A stretch of 64,000 nt of DNA, taken from contig NZ_JALKAN010000002.1 in the NCBI RefSeq assembly GCF_023015965.1, positions 186,001 to 250,000 on the forward strand, read 5' to 3'. The position numbers were made by a program, and so were the translations under genes. The stretch is from Allomuricauda sp. F6463D (lineage in GTDB: Bacteria; Bacteroidota; Bacteroidia; Flavobacteriales; Flavobacteriaceae). How positions within the stretch are numbered: position 1 is the stretch's first letter; each line of letters starts with the position of its first letter. This document shows positions 18,401 to 25,985 of this stretch, in pieces. The notes below the pieces were generated by a model. That model saw only the letters and a list, made by a program, of their open reading frames with translations. It was not told where the DNA came from and did no database searches.

Positions 18401-19058
18401 GATTCTGGTAACATTTATAGATCCATCTGTAAACAATAATCTCTTGTATGCTCTAGATTCTACAGATCCAAATGACTTTATATTAAGCCCAAATTTTAAC
18501 AACATAAATTCTGGTGACCACAGTCTCTTCATCATGCGCAATAACGGATGTCTTTTTGAGTATCCGTTTACCATTGAGGATATTGAACCTTTGGAACTTT
18601 CTGTTTCAAGTTCCAACATTAATCAGATCATAGCGAACGTGACTGGTGGATATACTCCTTACACTTATTACTTTGATAATGAAGACGGGACATCCTTCAA
18701 TACATATACCCTTAATCAAAGTGGTTCTGTTGCGGTTAGGGTTGTGGACGATAGAGGTTGTGAAATCATAGAAATCATCACATCAAACTATGAAGATCTT
18801 CATATTCCAGACTTTTTTACACCAAACAATGATGGACAAAATGATTACTGGGGTCCAAGGAATATTACACGATTCCCGGATATCGAGACTTACATTTTTG
18901 ATAGATATGGAAGGAAAATTCAGATTTTGGGTCCAACAGATGAATGGAATGGGGAATATGAATCAAAACCAATGCCTTCTGGAGATTACTGGTATATCGT
19001 GAAACTTAATGATGGGTCTGGGCGTGAATTCGTTGGGCACTTCACATTATATAGATAA
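15432..19058 (+). CDS. Large T9SS type-B sorted surface protein (SprB-like cargo)
   Basis: This is a 1208-residue secreted protein. A signal peptide with a long n-region (cleavage near TGQ-HVD) is followed by a LamG-like/concanavalin-type region at about 90-330, ending in the common VESYLAIKYGITL segment. After that come beta-sandwich repeats rich in Cys-x-G-D. Two adjacent 91-residue repeats (about 645-826) are identical, and two more distant repeats follow. The last 85 or so residues are the gliding-motility-associated type-B sorting domain (FTPNNDGQNDYW, FDRYGRKI). It is expected at the cell surface or released. A PorP/SprF gene follows by 14 bases. The block at about 17.1-18.1 kb is GC-rich. 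I chose the ATG at 15432; another ATG follows directly. Confidence 0.88.
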   Translation: MMVFLLKFFLGHKLGREFSAKKNQIFFCCTIVLFTLLVSQQATGQHVDTWLTADRAVNSPPLPSPGQLQLFTPLPPADGTPVTTWYDFIDFTEQDAVRHPLNPADYPLAPPAGFQHSFGAPPFLTPVGSVPGIPTLRRNVFNFNPAIEFDGSGNGQALHFRSDSRSETTIFIVFRAQGAGNSAETQRLLFGGDIETHHNSTTNLSLGVSDGNRFSVGRTWAGVGTYFQGGGIDLLGEPTVGVFVRDIDPLSFEEENLITKVNGLNDINTSRNHALAADDLYLYNRLGKHFNNNDSNANLTGDIAEILVADGSLDANSIQRVESYLAIKYGITLNTTGQLGSIVGNQGYNYLAADGTIIWNIDPTYQYDISGIGKDRYEDFDAGLPGTQGDLKLRYNFYQRISKSVNTEARVTISTNSNFTTDNLDNSRTSIDTGPSSFSYDHNYLLWGNDHASIALTNIELPISGGITERISREWRVQSTQTPGRTPISGVSIRMDLSSSGDLPNEACRIQLMIDRDGDGDFTTGPIDFVTATNVVGTDVFFDNVDFDHLDVFSIGLIEVPELDEPAEDDVVVCDEYELPPISGNNLTGNEAYFTQPDGNGTEYAPGDIIAYADYSPGDYPLTLYIYDETGTTPNCFDEKSFELTITANATADAGSDETICQGDDLDLALSTTVPTASGQDDLAWSSAGDGSFDDSTILTPVYTPGPNDIIAGNVVLTLEATSTNCGDAQDTMTLTITANATADAGSDETICQGDDLDLALSTTVPTASGQDDLAWSSAGDGSFDDSTILTPVYTPGPNDIIAGNVVLTLEATSTNCGDAQDTMTLTITANATAGDDSVIAICEGDILTDADLFAQLGGNPDIGGTWSPAFVGAGVYTYTVAAIAPCTTNATAQVTVTQQPNAGNDAVLYICQGDTITAADLFNALGGTPHNGGDWSPAPMGAGVYTYTIAADGNCSTSTMAQVTVIEENLGASVDPVYYCNENNLPSNSILVTFIDPSVNNNLLYALDSTDPNDFILSPNFNNINSGDHSLFIMRNNGCLFEYPFTIEDIEPLELSVSSSNINQIIANVTGGYTPYTYYFDNEDGTSFNTYTLNQSGSVAVRVVDDRGCEIIEIITSNYEDLHIPDFFTPNNDGQNDYWGPRNITRFPDIETYIFDRYGRKIQILGPTDEWNGEYESKPMPSGDYWYIVKLNDGSGREFVGHFTLYR
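17364..17909 (+). repeat. Perfect tandem repeat, two 273-bp units
   Basis: Units 17364-17636 and 17637-17909 read identically base for base. A third start of the unit is seen at 17910-17933 before the sequence diverges. The unit is 91 codons, so the frame is kept. The DNA is GC-rich here (for example 38 of 60 bases at 17401-17460, against 19 of 60 at 16681-16740), which suggests recent duplication in a block of separate origin. Confidence 0.95.
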
Positions 19059-19072
19059 AATTTAATAGATAA

Positions 19073-20023
19073 ATGAAGAGAGTTCTAATTTTCCTGATAT
19101 GTATGAATCTATTCCTTGTGAAAGGACAAGAATTAACCGTACCCCAATTGTCACAATACTTGTCCGACAACCCATTTATAATGTCTCCTTCATTTGCAGG
19201 AATAGGTAATTACGTGAAAATACGAATGAACGGAGTTACCCAATGGGTCGGTATTAAAGATGCCCCTGACACACAATCTTTATCGGCTGACGTGCGTTTA
19301 GGCAACAGATCGGGGGTTGGAATGGTCATCTATAATGATTCCAACGGTGAGACAAAACAAAGAGGAGCAAAAATCTCATTTGCACACCATTTGACCATTG
19401 ATAAATATGATGATCATTATTTTTCATTCGCTCTTTCTTTTAATCTTAATCAAATTAGGATTGATATCGAAAACTTTGATCCGCAAGCTAAAGAGGATTT
19501 AGCGATAATTAACGATAGGGCATCGAGCAATCCAAATTTTGACATAGGAACTTTGTATCGACGTGGTGGATTTTACATGAGCATAAATGCGTCAAACATT
19601 CTCAATAAAGAATTCGAAAAGTTCAATCCGATATATGAACCGAACATCCTACGTAACTATTACGTTTATTCAGGCTATAAATTCAGAAAAAATAGGAGAA
19701 CTGATTTCGAAATAGAACCTTCAGTCTTCTTTCAATATTTTGAAAATGACGGCAGGTCTATTACTGATGTAAACACTAAATTCAAGTGGTATGATTTTCT
19801 TGACTATTACTATGCGGGACTAACCTATAGATTTTTGAACGATCAATTGGGGTCACCGCTTTACATAGCACCTGTTATCGGACTTAAAAAAGGAGATTTC
19901 TATTTTGGTTACTCTTACCAAATAATTATGAACGAAATACTGGGCTACTCAAAGGGTACCCATGTAGTAACCTTGGGAATTGACCTATTTCAAGGAATTT
20001 CTAATTGTAGTTGTACTTATTAA
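19073..20023 (+). CDS. PorP/SprF family outer-membrane protein
   Basis: This 316-residue protein has a signal peptide (to about residue 18, VKGQ) and the PorP/SprF pattern: LTVPQLSQYLSDNPFIMSPSFAGIGNYVKIRMNGV near the N-terminus and alternating aromatic strands after it. In Flavobacterium johnsoniae, SprF is needed to secrete its partner SprB, a type-B T9SS cargo. By position (14 bases after a type-B cargo gene) this protein is probably the dedicated partner of the protein at 15432. It should lie in the outer membrane. Confidence 0.88.
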   Translation: MKRVLIFLICMNLFLVKGQELTVPQLSQYLSDNPFIMSPSFAGIGNYVKIRMNGVTQWVGIKDAPDTQSLSADVRLGNRSGVGMVIYNDSNGETKQRGAKISFAHHLTIDKYDDHYFSFALSFNLNQIRIDIENFDPQAKEDLAIINDRASSNPNFDIGTLYRRGGFYMSINASNILNKEFEKFNPIYEPNILRNYYVYSGYKFRKNRRTDFEIEPSVFFQYFENDGRSITDVNTKFKWYDFLDYYYAGLTYRFLNDQLGSPLYIAPVIGLKKGDFYFGYSYQIIMNEILGYSKGTHVVTLGIDLFQGISNCSCTY

Positions 20024-20033
20024 AATTGATACT

Positions 20034-21041
20034 ATGAAAATATTACCTAAATCTTTGTCAAAACTCAATCTAGTTCCTATTATTCTGGGTGTTTTTTGCT
20101 CGTCTTGCAGCCAAGACGATGCAATTCTATCCGTATTGGAAAGCCCAAAGGTTGTGTTGGAAAAATCGACAATGGATACAATTGTGTATGCCATAGTGGA
20201 CAATTATGAAATTCCTATTTACCTGTCAGTTCCAAAAGGTTGCAACAATGTCAACTATCCTGCCGTGGTTGTCATGCATGGATCGGACGGTATGTGGACG
20301 AACCATGACTCAAACACTGGAAAAATGTCCGGACAAAATAGTGAATGGAGAGAACTGTTTGATCAGAACTGTATCGTTGGAGCCTTTGTAGATAGTTACT
20401 CTGGAAGGGGTGTATCTACAAGAACGGGGAAATGGATTACTGCTCCGGACAATTTTAAAATAAGTTCTCAATTTGTTCGCCCAAAGGATGCCAATGCTGC
20501 TTTGGAGGTTCTAAAAAAGCTGAAATTTAGTGATGGAACCAATGTAGTAAGGCCACAAGATATAGGATTATTAGGATTTTCCGACGGGGCAAGTGCCGTA
20601 GCATCCACTCTTTATGACACAAATAAAACTCCAAATGATTGGGAGTGGTCACAAAGTTTTGATGATAAAAAATATGATACTTCTTCCGGGGTATTGCCAC
20701 CTGCACAAAAACCTAAAAGCGGGTTTGCTGGTGGAGTTTTCTATTATGGCGGCTCTGGAGGTTATAATTATTGGGGAGCAAATGCTTGTGGCGACAATGG
20801 TTTAAAGGGAAACATTTATGTACCCTATGCTCCAATGTTGTATCAAATTCCTGAAGAAGGTTATCTATCGGAAAACACGCTTTGCCTCATTGAATTATTG
20901 AACGAAAAGAAAGCTCCGGTGGAATTCAATTTTTATAAAGGAGTTGGCCATGGTTTTGATTTTGATGACAATAATCAAAGTTCAGTAGCAAGAAAAAACG
21001 CATTAAACTGGTTTAATAAAATATTACACATGGAGAAATAA
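20034..21041 (+). CDS. Lipoprotein, dienelactone-hydrolase-like alpha/beta hydrolase
   Basis: This 335-residue protein starts with a lipoprotein signal ending FCSSCSQDD. The mature part is an alpha/beta hydrolase of the dienelactone hydrolase group. It has a substrate-proximal strand YPAVVVMHGSDGM, a nucleophile elbow GLLGFSDGAS (Ser near residue 181) and a late catalytic His in GVGHGFDFDD. The frame also runs upstream to a TTG at 19980 inside the previous gene, but the ATG at 20034 gives the lipoprotein signal. It is the third gene of the cargo-PorP operon. Its substrate is unknown. Confidence 0.75.
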   Translation: MKILPKSLSKLNLVPIILGVFCSSCSQDDAILSVLESPKVVLEKSTMDTIVYAIVDNYEIPIYLSVPKGCNNVNYPAVVVMHGSDGMWTNHDSNTGKMSGQNSEWRELFDQNCIVGAFVDSYSGRGVSTRTGKWITAPDNFKISSQFVRPKDANAALEVLKKLKFSDGTNVVRPQDIGLLGFSDGASAVASTLYDTNKTPNDWEWSQSFDDKKYDTSSGVLPPAQKPKSGFAGGVFYYGGSGGYNYWGANACGDNGLKGNIYVPYAPMLYQIPEEGYLSENTLCLIELLNEKKAPVEFNFYKGVGHGFDFDDNNQSSVARKNALNWFNKILHMEK

Positions 21042-21216
21042 GACCTATAACCAATACAAAATTGCCAGAATACCAATACCCTCCTGCTAAATGAGCATTT
21101 GTTAAATCGGATGCTAACTGGAACCTATATTTATAAGATTCTACAACCTCCCCAGGAGCAGAACCATCAACCTCGATAATGAAATTTGAACCGAAAGCCC
21201 AAAAAATGGGCCCAAA
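21013..21216 (-). pseudogene. Coding-like remnant of an unknown gene
   Basis: On the minus strand a stop-free frame of 67 codons runs from 21216 to the stop at 21013-21015. Its middle has convincing protein character (for example NFIIEVDGSAPGEVVESYKY and AHLAGGYWYSGNF). It has no Met start, is preceded by a stop and overlaps the end of the hydrolase gene. I take it as the left-over piece of a gene of unknown family, lost by rearrangement. It could still be chance. Confidence 0.35.
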
Positions 21217-21242
21217 TCAAAACACCTAAAACTTAATCGAAG

Positions 21243-21614
21243 ATGAAAGGGGATTTTTTAGAAAACTGGATATTAGACTTGGTAAAATCAGAATATGAAT
21301 TTGGTAAAATACCAAAACACGCCTCCTACAAACTAAGGGAGCGTATGGATGATTTTATTGAAGTGACCATTGAATGGGTCGACACAGATACGAATAACTA
21401 CAAAATTGTGTACCATGCCAGAGCTTATGGAAAAATGAAAATAAATGACAGTATTGAAATCGCAAAAGATCCGGTTTTTGAATTAGAGAACTACTACACT
21501 TTAGAGATTCATACTTACATCAATCACATAAAAAGAAATTACAGCACGAGAAAAATTGCAAACTATGATGTAATGGGAGTCATTGGTCAAATGGATAAAA
21601 CCAATAAAGAATAG
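21243..21614 (+). CDS. Hypothetical protein, 123 residues
   Basis: I do not recognise this protein. It has no signal peptide or membrane helix, so it should be cytoplasmic. It looks mixed alpha/beta with charged residues throughout (WILDLVKSEYEFGKIPKHASYKLRERM at the start; a middle of short strands with Tyr and Val). It is flanked by a stretch carrying a gene remnant upstream and a LytTR-type promoter downstream. Codon use is like the neighbours. It may be transcribed by read-through from the cargo operon. Confidence 0.55.
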   Translation: MKGDFLENWILDLVKSEYEFGKIPKHASYKLRERMDDFIEVTIEWVDTDTNNYKIVYHARAYGKMKINDSIEIAKDPVFELENYYTLEIHTYINHIKRNYSTRKIANYDVMGVIGQMDKTNKE

Positions 21615-21782
21615 TGCTTTTGAAAGTTGATTCAATAATTAATGGCCCATTCTGGACATTAAAAACCTATTATTTACAAAACTCGAATAGGTTTTATTTG
21701 AGAACCAACCATGCACTATCAATTATTGACCCGTCGAGATGCATTTCGTCAGTAGAAATGAGCATTTAATCGATATGTTTTC

Positions 21783-21849
21783 ATCCGTCAATTCAGAACA
21801 TGCATCCGTCTATTCATGGGTCAAAACTTCAATTATTCTTCGTTATTTG
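21783..21849 (+). promoter_or_regulatory. Putative LytTR site and -7 element, copy 4 (gene at 21893)
   Basis: ATCCGTCAATT (21783-21793) and ATCCGTCTATT (21804-21814) are the two best-matched half-sites in the window, 21 bp apart. GTTATTTG (21842-21849) follows after 27 bases. Just upstream, CATTTCGTCAGTA (21742) and CATTTAATCGATA (21763) also lie 21 bp apart and may be a degenerate extra pair. Confidence 0.65.
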
Positions 21850-21892
21850 AACAATAATTAAAGTTCCCATATTTTTAATTTAAACAATCATC

Positions 21893-22555
21893 ATGCATTT
21901 ATTAACAATCATTTGGACATTGCTATGTGCACTTATAATCATAGGGTATCCTTTATATCTTTTAAAAAGATCTGCTACCACAACAAAAAGGCATGGAGAG
22001 TTATACGAACCAAAAACTCAGAATACGGTGGAGTTACTATCATTTGATATTAGAGAGCAACTGCCTGGTTGGTCCATTACTTTGGATGTTCCACAGATAA
22101 CCGAAGAAATACTGAATAACAATCCAATATTGTTTTATTTGGAATCGGATGAATCCTGTTTAAAACTACCTCTTAACAATGCCACAATGGGCTATAAGGT
22201 AAATGTCTATAAAAATGTAGGGAAAGTTTATGTAACCTTTAAATCCGTTAAGGATGGAGTATCAAATTTTTATATTCCAACATGGCACTTGAAGAAACTG
22301 AAGGTTCTAATCATTAAATCAAAAGATAAAAGAATAAATGGTGATTGGGACGTTAGATCAAATGGATCCCTCATACACAAAAATTTAAAAAAATCAGGCA
22401 TTAATGTAAATGATTACGAGGATGTTCTGGGTTATTTCAGCAACATCACATCCATTGATTTTAAAGGACATTATATTGCAAGAATACCCAATAAACAATT
22501 TCATAACCTATCTAAAATGCATCGTAAAGAACATGAATTATCCAATACAGCTTAA
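21893..22555 (+). CDS. Hypothetical protein with N-terminal membrane anchor
   Basis: I do not recognise this 220-residue protein. Residues 3-25 are a hydrophobic helix (LLTIIWTLLCALIIIGYPLY) followed by KRS, which suggests an inner-membrane anchor with the rest in the cytoplasm by the positive-inside rule. The remainder is beta-rich in the middle and basic near the end. It has its own inferred LytTR-dependent promoter and lies upstream of the kinase-regulator pair, so it may belong to the same circuit. There is no evidence for a biochemical role. Confidence 0.6.
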   Translation: MHLLTIIWTLLCALIIIGYPLYLLKRSATTTKRHGELYEPKTQNTVELLSFDIREQLPGWSITLDVPQITEEILNNNPILFYLESDESCLKLPLNNATMGYKVNVYKNVGKVYVTFKSVKDGVSNFYIPTWHLKKLKVLIIKSKDKRINGDWDVRSNGSLIHKNLKKSGINVNDYEDVLGYFSNITSIDFKGHYIARIPNKQFHNLSKMHRKEHELSNTA

Positions 22556-22596
22556 CCATAAATCAAACTCATGAAATAATTAGTGTCCCCCTGCAA

Positions 22597-22641
22597 AAGT
22601 AAAGTAGGATTCTCCCTTAAAAAGGGGGTTCTATTTTACTT
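22597..22641. other. Long imperfect hairpin in intergenic region
   Basis: AAGTAAAGTAGGA (22597-22609) can pair with TTCTATTTTACTT (22629-22641) with G-T pairs, and CCCTT with AAGGG continues the stem inside. It could be a terminator for the 21893 gene, although a T run is lacking, or the end of a lost mobile element. Confidence 0.5.
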
Positions 22642-22771
22642 AAAACTGCTTATGTAATTTACTTAAATGAACTCAAAATGGCTATCCATGAACTCAAACC
22701 CTATCTACATCAAATTGCTGTTACATTTTAAATCTAGACAATGTAGATTTAACCATTGAGAAATATAAATA

Positions 22772-22837
22772 TTGGGCTGCACTATGGACTTTAATGTTCA
22801 TGTCTTCGATTCTGGCGATGAAGACGGTGTAGCCCAA
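22772..22837. other. Nested hairpin in intergenic region
   Basis: TTGGGCTGCAC (22772-22782) pairs with GTGTAGCCCAA (22827-22837), and inside it GTCTTC (22802-22807) pairs with GAAGAC (22820-22825). No gene overlaps. The stretch from 22556 to 23362 otherwise holds only short doubtful frames. Confidence 0.5.
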
Positions 22838-23362
22838 AATATAATATCATAACATATCAATAAAACTCACCATTAGTAATTTCTTCAGCTGAAAGCAAGT
22901 ATGGGGTTATGCTGCGCAACAGTTATCATAAGAAAAGAAAATGGTGAGTTGTTTTTCGTCCTTATATATCGGGAAAACTCTCTTTGATCAGAAATTTAGG
23001 AAAGCGAATGACAAGATTTTGAGATATACAATTAACTCTTCCCCCAAAAATGATTATTTTAAACAGGCAAAATTATACATAATTGCCATATCTAAGTTAT
23101 GCAACAAAATAATTTGTAACCAAAAATATGCAGTAATGATTATTACACTTTTTTTAATCCAATGGTAAGAAATAGATGTGCCAATTAATCAAATATATAA
23201 ATAATAATCAAATTCCCCAATAAATGAAAGAAAAATCTTTACAAATAATCTCCATAAAATATAACCCTGTCAATGCTTCAAATGATAAACAAACTAAGGT
23301 CTCTAAATAATGAGCAAATCATTATTTTAAAAGTTTATCATTGTTTTAAGTCGATTCTACAA

Positions 23363-25225
23363 ATGTTTGGAGTACGATTATATTCCTTTAAAAATATAGT
23401 GTTTTGGACCTATACTTTTATAGTTTTTGGAATCCAATTTAACACACTGTCTGCACAAAATCTTTCTGCTGATCGCAAAACAAAGGAAGTTCCCTCTTAT
23501 TTTTTAAAAGACAAGGCCAACGAGTTAGGAATTGAGGATATCCTTAAAGATGAATATACCTTCGCTCCATTTACTAATAAATCAATGGACGATCTTAATG
23601 CCTCCTATTGGATTCGTATTGATTTTAAAGATGAGCTTGACACTTTAACAACCCAAAAAATATGGCGTCTTAGAACAGCTGTTTTTAGTGAGGCTACTTT
23701 ATATTACATGACTGAAAACACACTAAAACAAAAAGCTTTCGGGCAATTTGACGGTAATGAAAAAGATTCTTCTTTTTTCTACCCCAATGGCTTTCCATTT
23801 CAAAAACAGAATCTAATTTCCGGCAGATATTTGTATGTAAAAGCTCAAATGCATTTTAAGACTACTTACACGTTGCCTTTCCGCTATCTATCCAATGATT
23901 CCAATCGATTTTACACTACCTATTACACGGTACAGGAAGTAAAAAAAATAATTCCATCCATATTATATTTTGGTGCTTGTTCAATTCTCTTTTTGACCTT
24001 TATTGTAGTATACCTAAACATAAAAAAAACTGAATTTCTGTTTTACTCCCTATACGTATTTTTCTCTGCAATTTATCTTTCAGCAGCCAACATACCTTCA
24101 TTACGATTCCTATCAGAAAGTAAAATAGGTTTCTGGACTGTACTTGTTTCACAAATACTGATCAACCTATTTTACCTGTTATTTTCCAAGCTATATCTAA
24201 ATACCTCTAAGCACTATCCTTTACTCAACATCATAATCAACATTGTTGTGATAATTTTGGTTTTGTTGATATTATCACATGGTTTTACTTATTTCTCCGG
24301 TTTTTATATTGAGCAAGGAAGCATTCTAAATTTTCAAAGAGGTCTAATGACGCTTTTTGGGCTATTTTCTATGACGTATCTATTGTATAAAGCAAAAGAT
24401 ATACTTGTAACGTTTATAGTAGCGGGGTCATTTATTTATATGATTGGTGCATTGGGCTATTTGTTCACATTCAATAAATACTATATGATGGGTGGCTCCA
24501 CTATAGAAATTTTTATTTTTTCTTTGGGGCTTGCCTACAAGATCAAGCTTGGTTATGAGGACAAATTGACTTTGCAAAAAGAAATCTCGATGAAAGAGAT
24601 AAGTATCAAGCGAGCTCAAATGAACCCTCATTTTATTTTCAATTCGCTAAACTCAATTCAACACTTAATTCTAAATAACAACAAAGTATCCGCCTTAAGT
24701 TATCTTTCAAAATTTGGGAAACTGACCAGAAATATACTTGAGAGTTCCCATATGGCAACAGCAACACTTAAGGAAGAGATCAATTTGTTAAAATCGTATC
24801 TTGAACTGGAAGCTCTAAGGTTCGACAACTCGTTCAACTATTCTATAACCATAGATGATGAGCTCGATATCGAAAGTGTGGAAATTCCTTTAATGCTCAT
24901 TCAGCCTTTTGTTGAAAATTCCTTGATTCACGGTCTAATCGGCAAAAAAGTAGGCAAAAAAAATATAAGCCTTAGATTTCTAAATAATGATGACCACTAT
25001 ATTGTTGAAATAGAAGACAATGGAATTGGAAGACACTCTAAAACAACTATATTTAGAAACGAAGAGCATAAATCACGCGGTATGGGCATCACCAAAAAAA
25101 GGTTAGAAATGCTTGATATAGATAATAAAAATAGAAATTCAATAGAAATTGTGGACAAATACGATTCTGACAATCAACCCAGCGGAACCAAAATAATTAT
25201 ACGAATTCATAACCCCTTAAAATAA
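23363..25225 (+). CDS. LytS-type sensor histidine kinase with 7TM-DISM sensor
   Basis: This is a membrane histidine kinase of about 620 residues. A signal peptide (ending LSAQ) is followed by a periplasmic 7TMR-DISM extracellular region (to about 180) that may bind a small ligand, then a seven-helix region at about 195-390. The kinase domain is of the His_kinase/LytS kind: AQMNPHFIFNSLNSIQ with the phospho-acceptor His near 423, QPFVENSLIHG (N box) and EDNGIGR plus GMGITKKR (G boxes). The frame extends upstream to ATGs at 23273 and 23282; the ATG at 23363 leaves a normal signal peptide. The LytTR regulator starts 4 bases after its stop, so the two form a two-component system. Confidence 0.9.
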   Translation: MFGVRLYSFKNIVFWTYTFIVFGIQFNTLSAQNLSADRKTKEVPSYFLKDKANELGIEDILKDEYTFAPFTNKSMDDLNASYWIRIDFKDELDTLTTQKIWRLRTAVFSEATLYYMTENTLKQKAFGQFDGNEKDSSFFYPNGFPFQKQNLISGRYLYVKAQMHFKTTYTLPFRYLSNDSNRFYTTYYTVQEVKKIIPSILYFGACSILFLTFIVVYLNIKKTEFLFYSLYVFFSAIYLSAANIPSLRFLSESKIGFWTVLVSQILINLFYLLFSKLYLNTSKHYPLLNIIINIVVIILVLLILSHGFTYFSGFYIEQGSILNFQRGLMTLFGLFSMTYLLYKAKDILVTFIVAGSFIYMIGALGYLFTFNKYYMMGGSTIEIFIFSLGLAYKIKLGYEDKLTLQKEISMKEISIKRAQMNPHFIFNSLNSIQHLILNNNKVSALSYLSKFGKLTRNILESSHMATATLKEEINLLKSYLELEALRFDNSFNYSITIDDELDIESVEIPLMLIQPFVENSLIHGLIGKKVGKKNISLRFLNNDDHYIVEIEDNGIGRHSKTTIFRNEEHKSRGMGITKKRLEMLDIDNKNRNSIEIVDKYDSDNQPSGTKIIIRIHNPLK

Positions 25226-25229
25226 CCCT

Positions 25230-25982
25230 ATGATTTTAAAAGCAGTTATTATCGAAGATGAAAAACATAGCAGGGAAACCTTAAAATCTATGTTGGAAGA
25301 ATTTTGTAAAGATGTCCAGGTCATAGCAATGGCGGACTCCGTTGAAGAAGCAATAAAGGTTTTGTCCGTTTATAGTCCGGATATCGTTTTCTTGGATATT
25401 GAACTTCAATCTGGAGTTGGATTTGATGTTTTGGATAAAATAAAAGACCCAAACTTTGAAGTAATTTTCACAACGGCTTTTGAAAAATATGCGATAAAGG
25501 CCATAAAATTCAGTTCTCTTGACTACCTCCTTAAACCAATTGATTTGGATGAACTTCAACAATCGGTAGAAAAAGCCAGAACACGAATGGACACTAATGT
25601 TTACAGAGAACAATTGGACACTTTAATGCAAAGCATTTCAAGAGGAAATGTCAGACCCGAAAAAATTTGTTTGGCCACTACTGCCGGCATGGAATTTATC
25701 GCAATTGATGACATTATAGCTTGTAAAGCAGATGGTTCTTACACTGGTTTTATTCTGGAAGACAATAACACTCTATTGGTGAGCAAACACTTAAAAGAGT
25801 ACGAAAACCTGTTGTCAGAACATCAATTTATGCGTGTTCACAATAGCTATGTCATCAATTTAAAAAAAGTGAAAAAATATATCAAGTCGGATGGGGGCTA
25901 TGTGATAATGAATAATGATTTACAAGTAAACATTTCACCAAGAAAAAAAGATGATCTGATAGAAGCAATGAAGCGTTTATAA
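25230..25982 (+). CDS. LytTR family response regulator
   Basis: This 250-residue regulator has a receiver domain (acidic pair E9-D10, phospho-acceptor D56 in IVFLDIELQ, Lys102 in LLKPID) and a C-terminal LytTR DNA-binding domain from about residue 145 (ACKADGSYT, MRVHNSYVINLKKV). LytTR domains bind direct repeats about 21 bp apart, usually as activators. The partner kinase is immediately upstream. Four promoters between 12.5 and 21.8 kb have matching repeats, so I infer these are its targets. Its stop is 3 bases from the stop of the convergent siroheme gene. Confidence 0.93.
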   Translation: MILKAVIIEDEKHSRETLKSMLEEFCKDVQVIAMADSVEEAIKVLSVYSPDIVFLDIELQSGVGFDVLDKIKDPNFEVIFTTAFEKYAIKAIKFSSLDYLLKPIDLDELQQSVEKARTRMDTNVYREQLDTLMQSISRGNVRPEKICLATTAGMEFIAIDDIIACKADGSYTGFILEDNNTLLVSKHLKEYENLLSEHQFMRVHNSYVINLKKVKKYIKSDGGYVIMNNDLQVNISPRKKDDLIEAMKRL

Positions 25983-25985
25983 TAT

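Noticed and set aside
22684..22713. Repeat-like ATCCATGAACT and ATCTACATCAA
   Set aside because: The spacing is 19, not 21, and the second half-site does not match.
22901..22987. 28-codon frame (MGLCCATVIIRKENGELFF...) resembling the start of a Nudix-like protein
   Set aside because: It is too short and stops before any Nudix box. At most it is a fragment; evidence is too thin to call.
22941..23168. 75-codon plus-strand frame before the kinase gene
   Set aside because: Composition is like translated AT-rich DNA, it competes with the frame at 22901, and no motif is seen.
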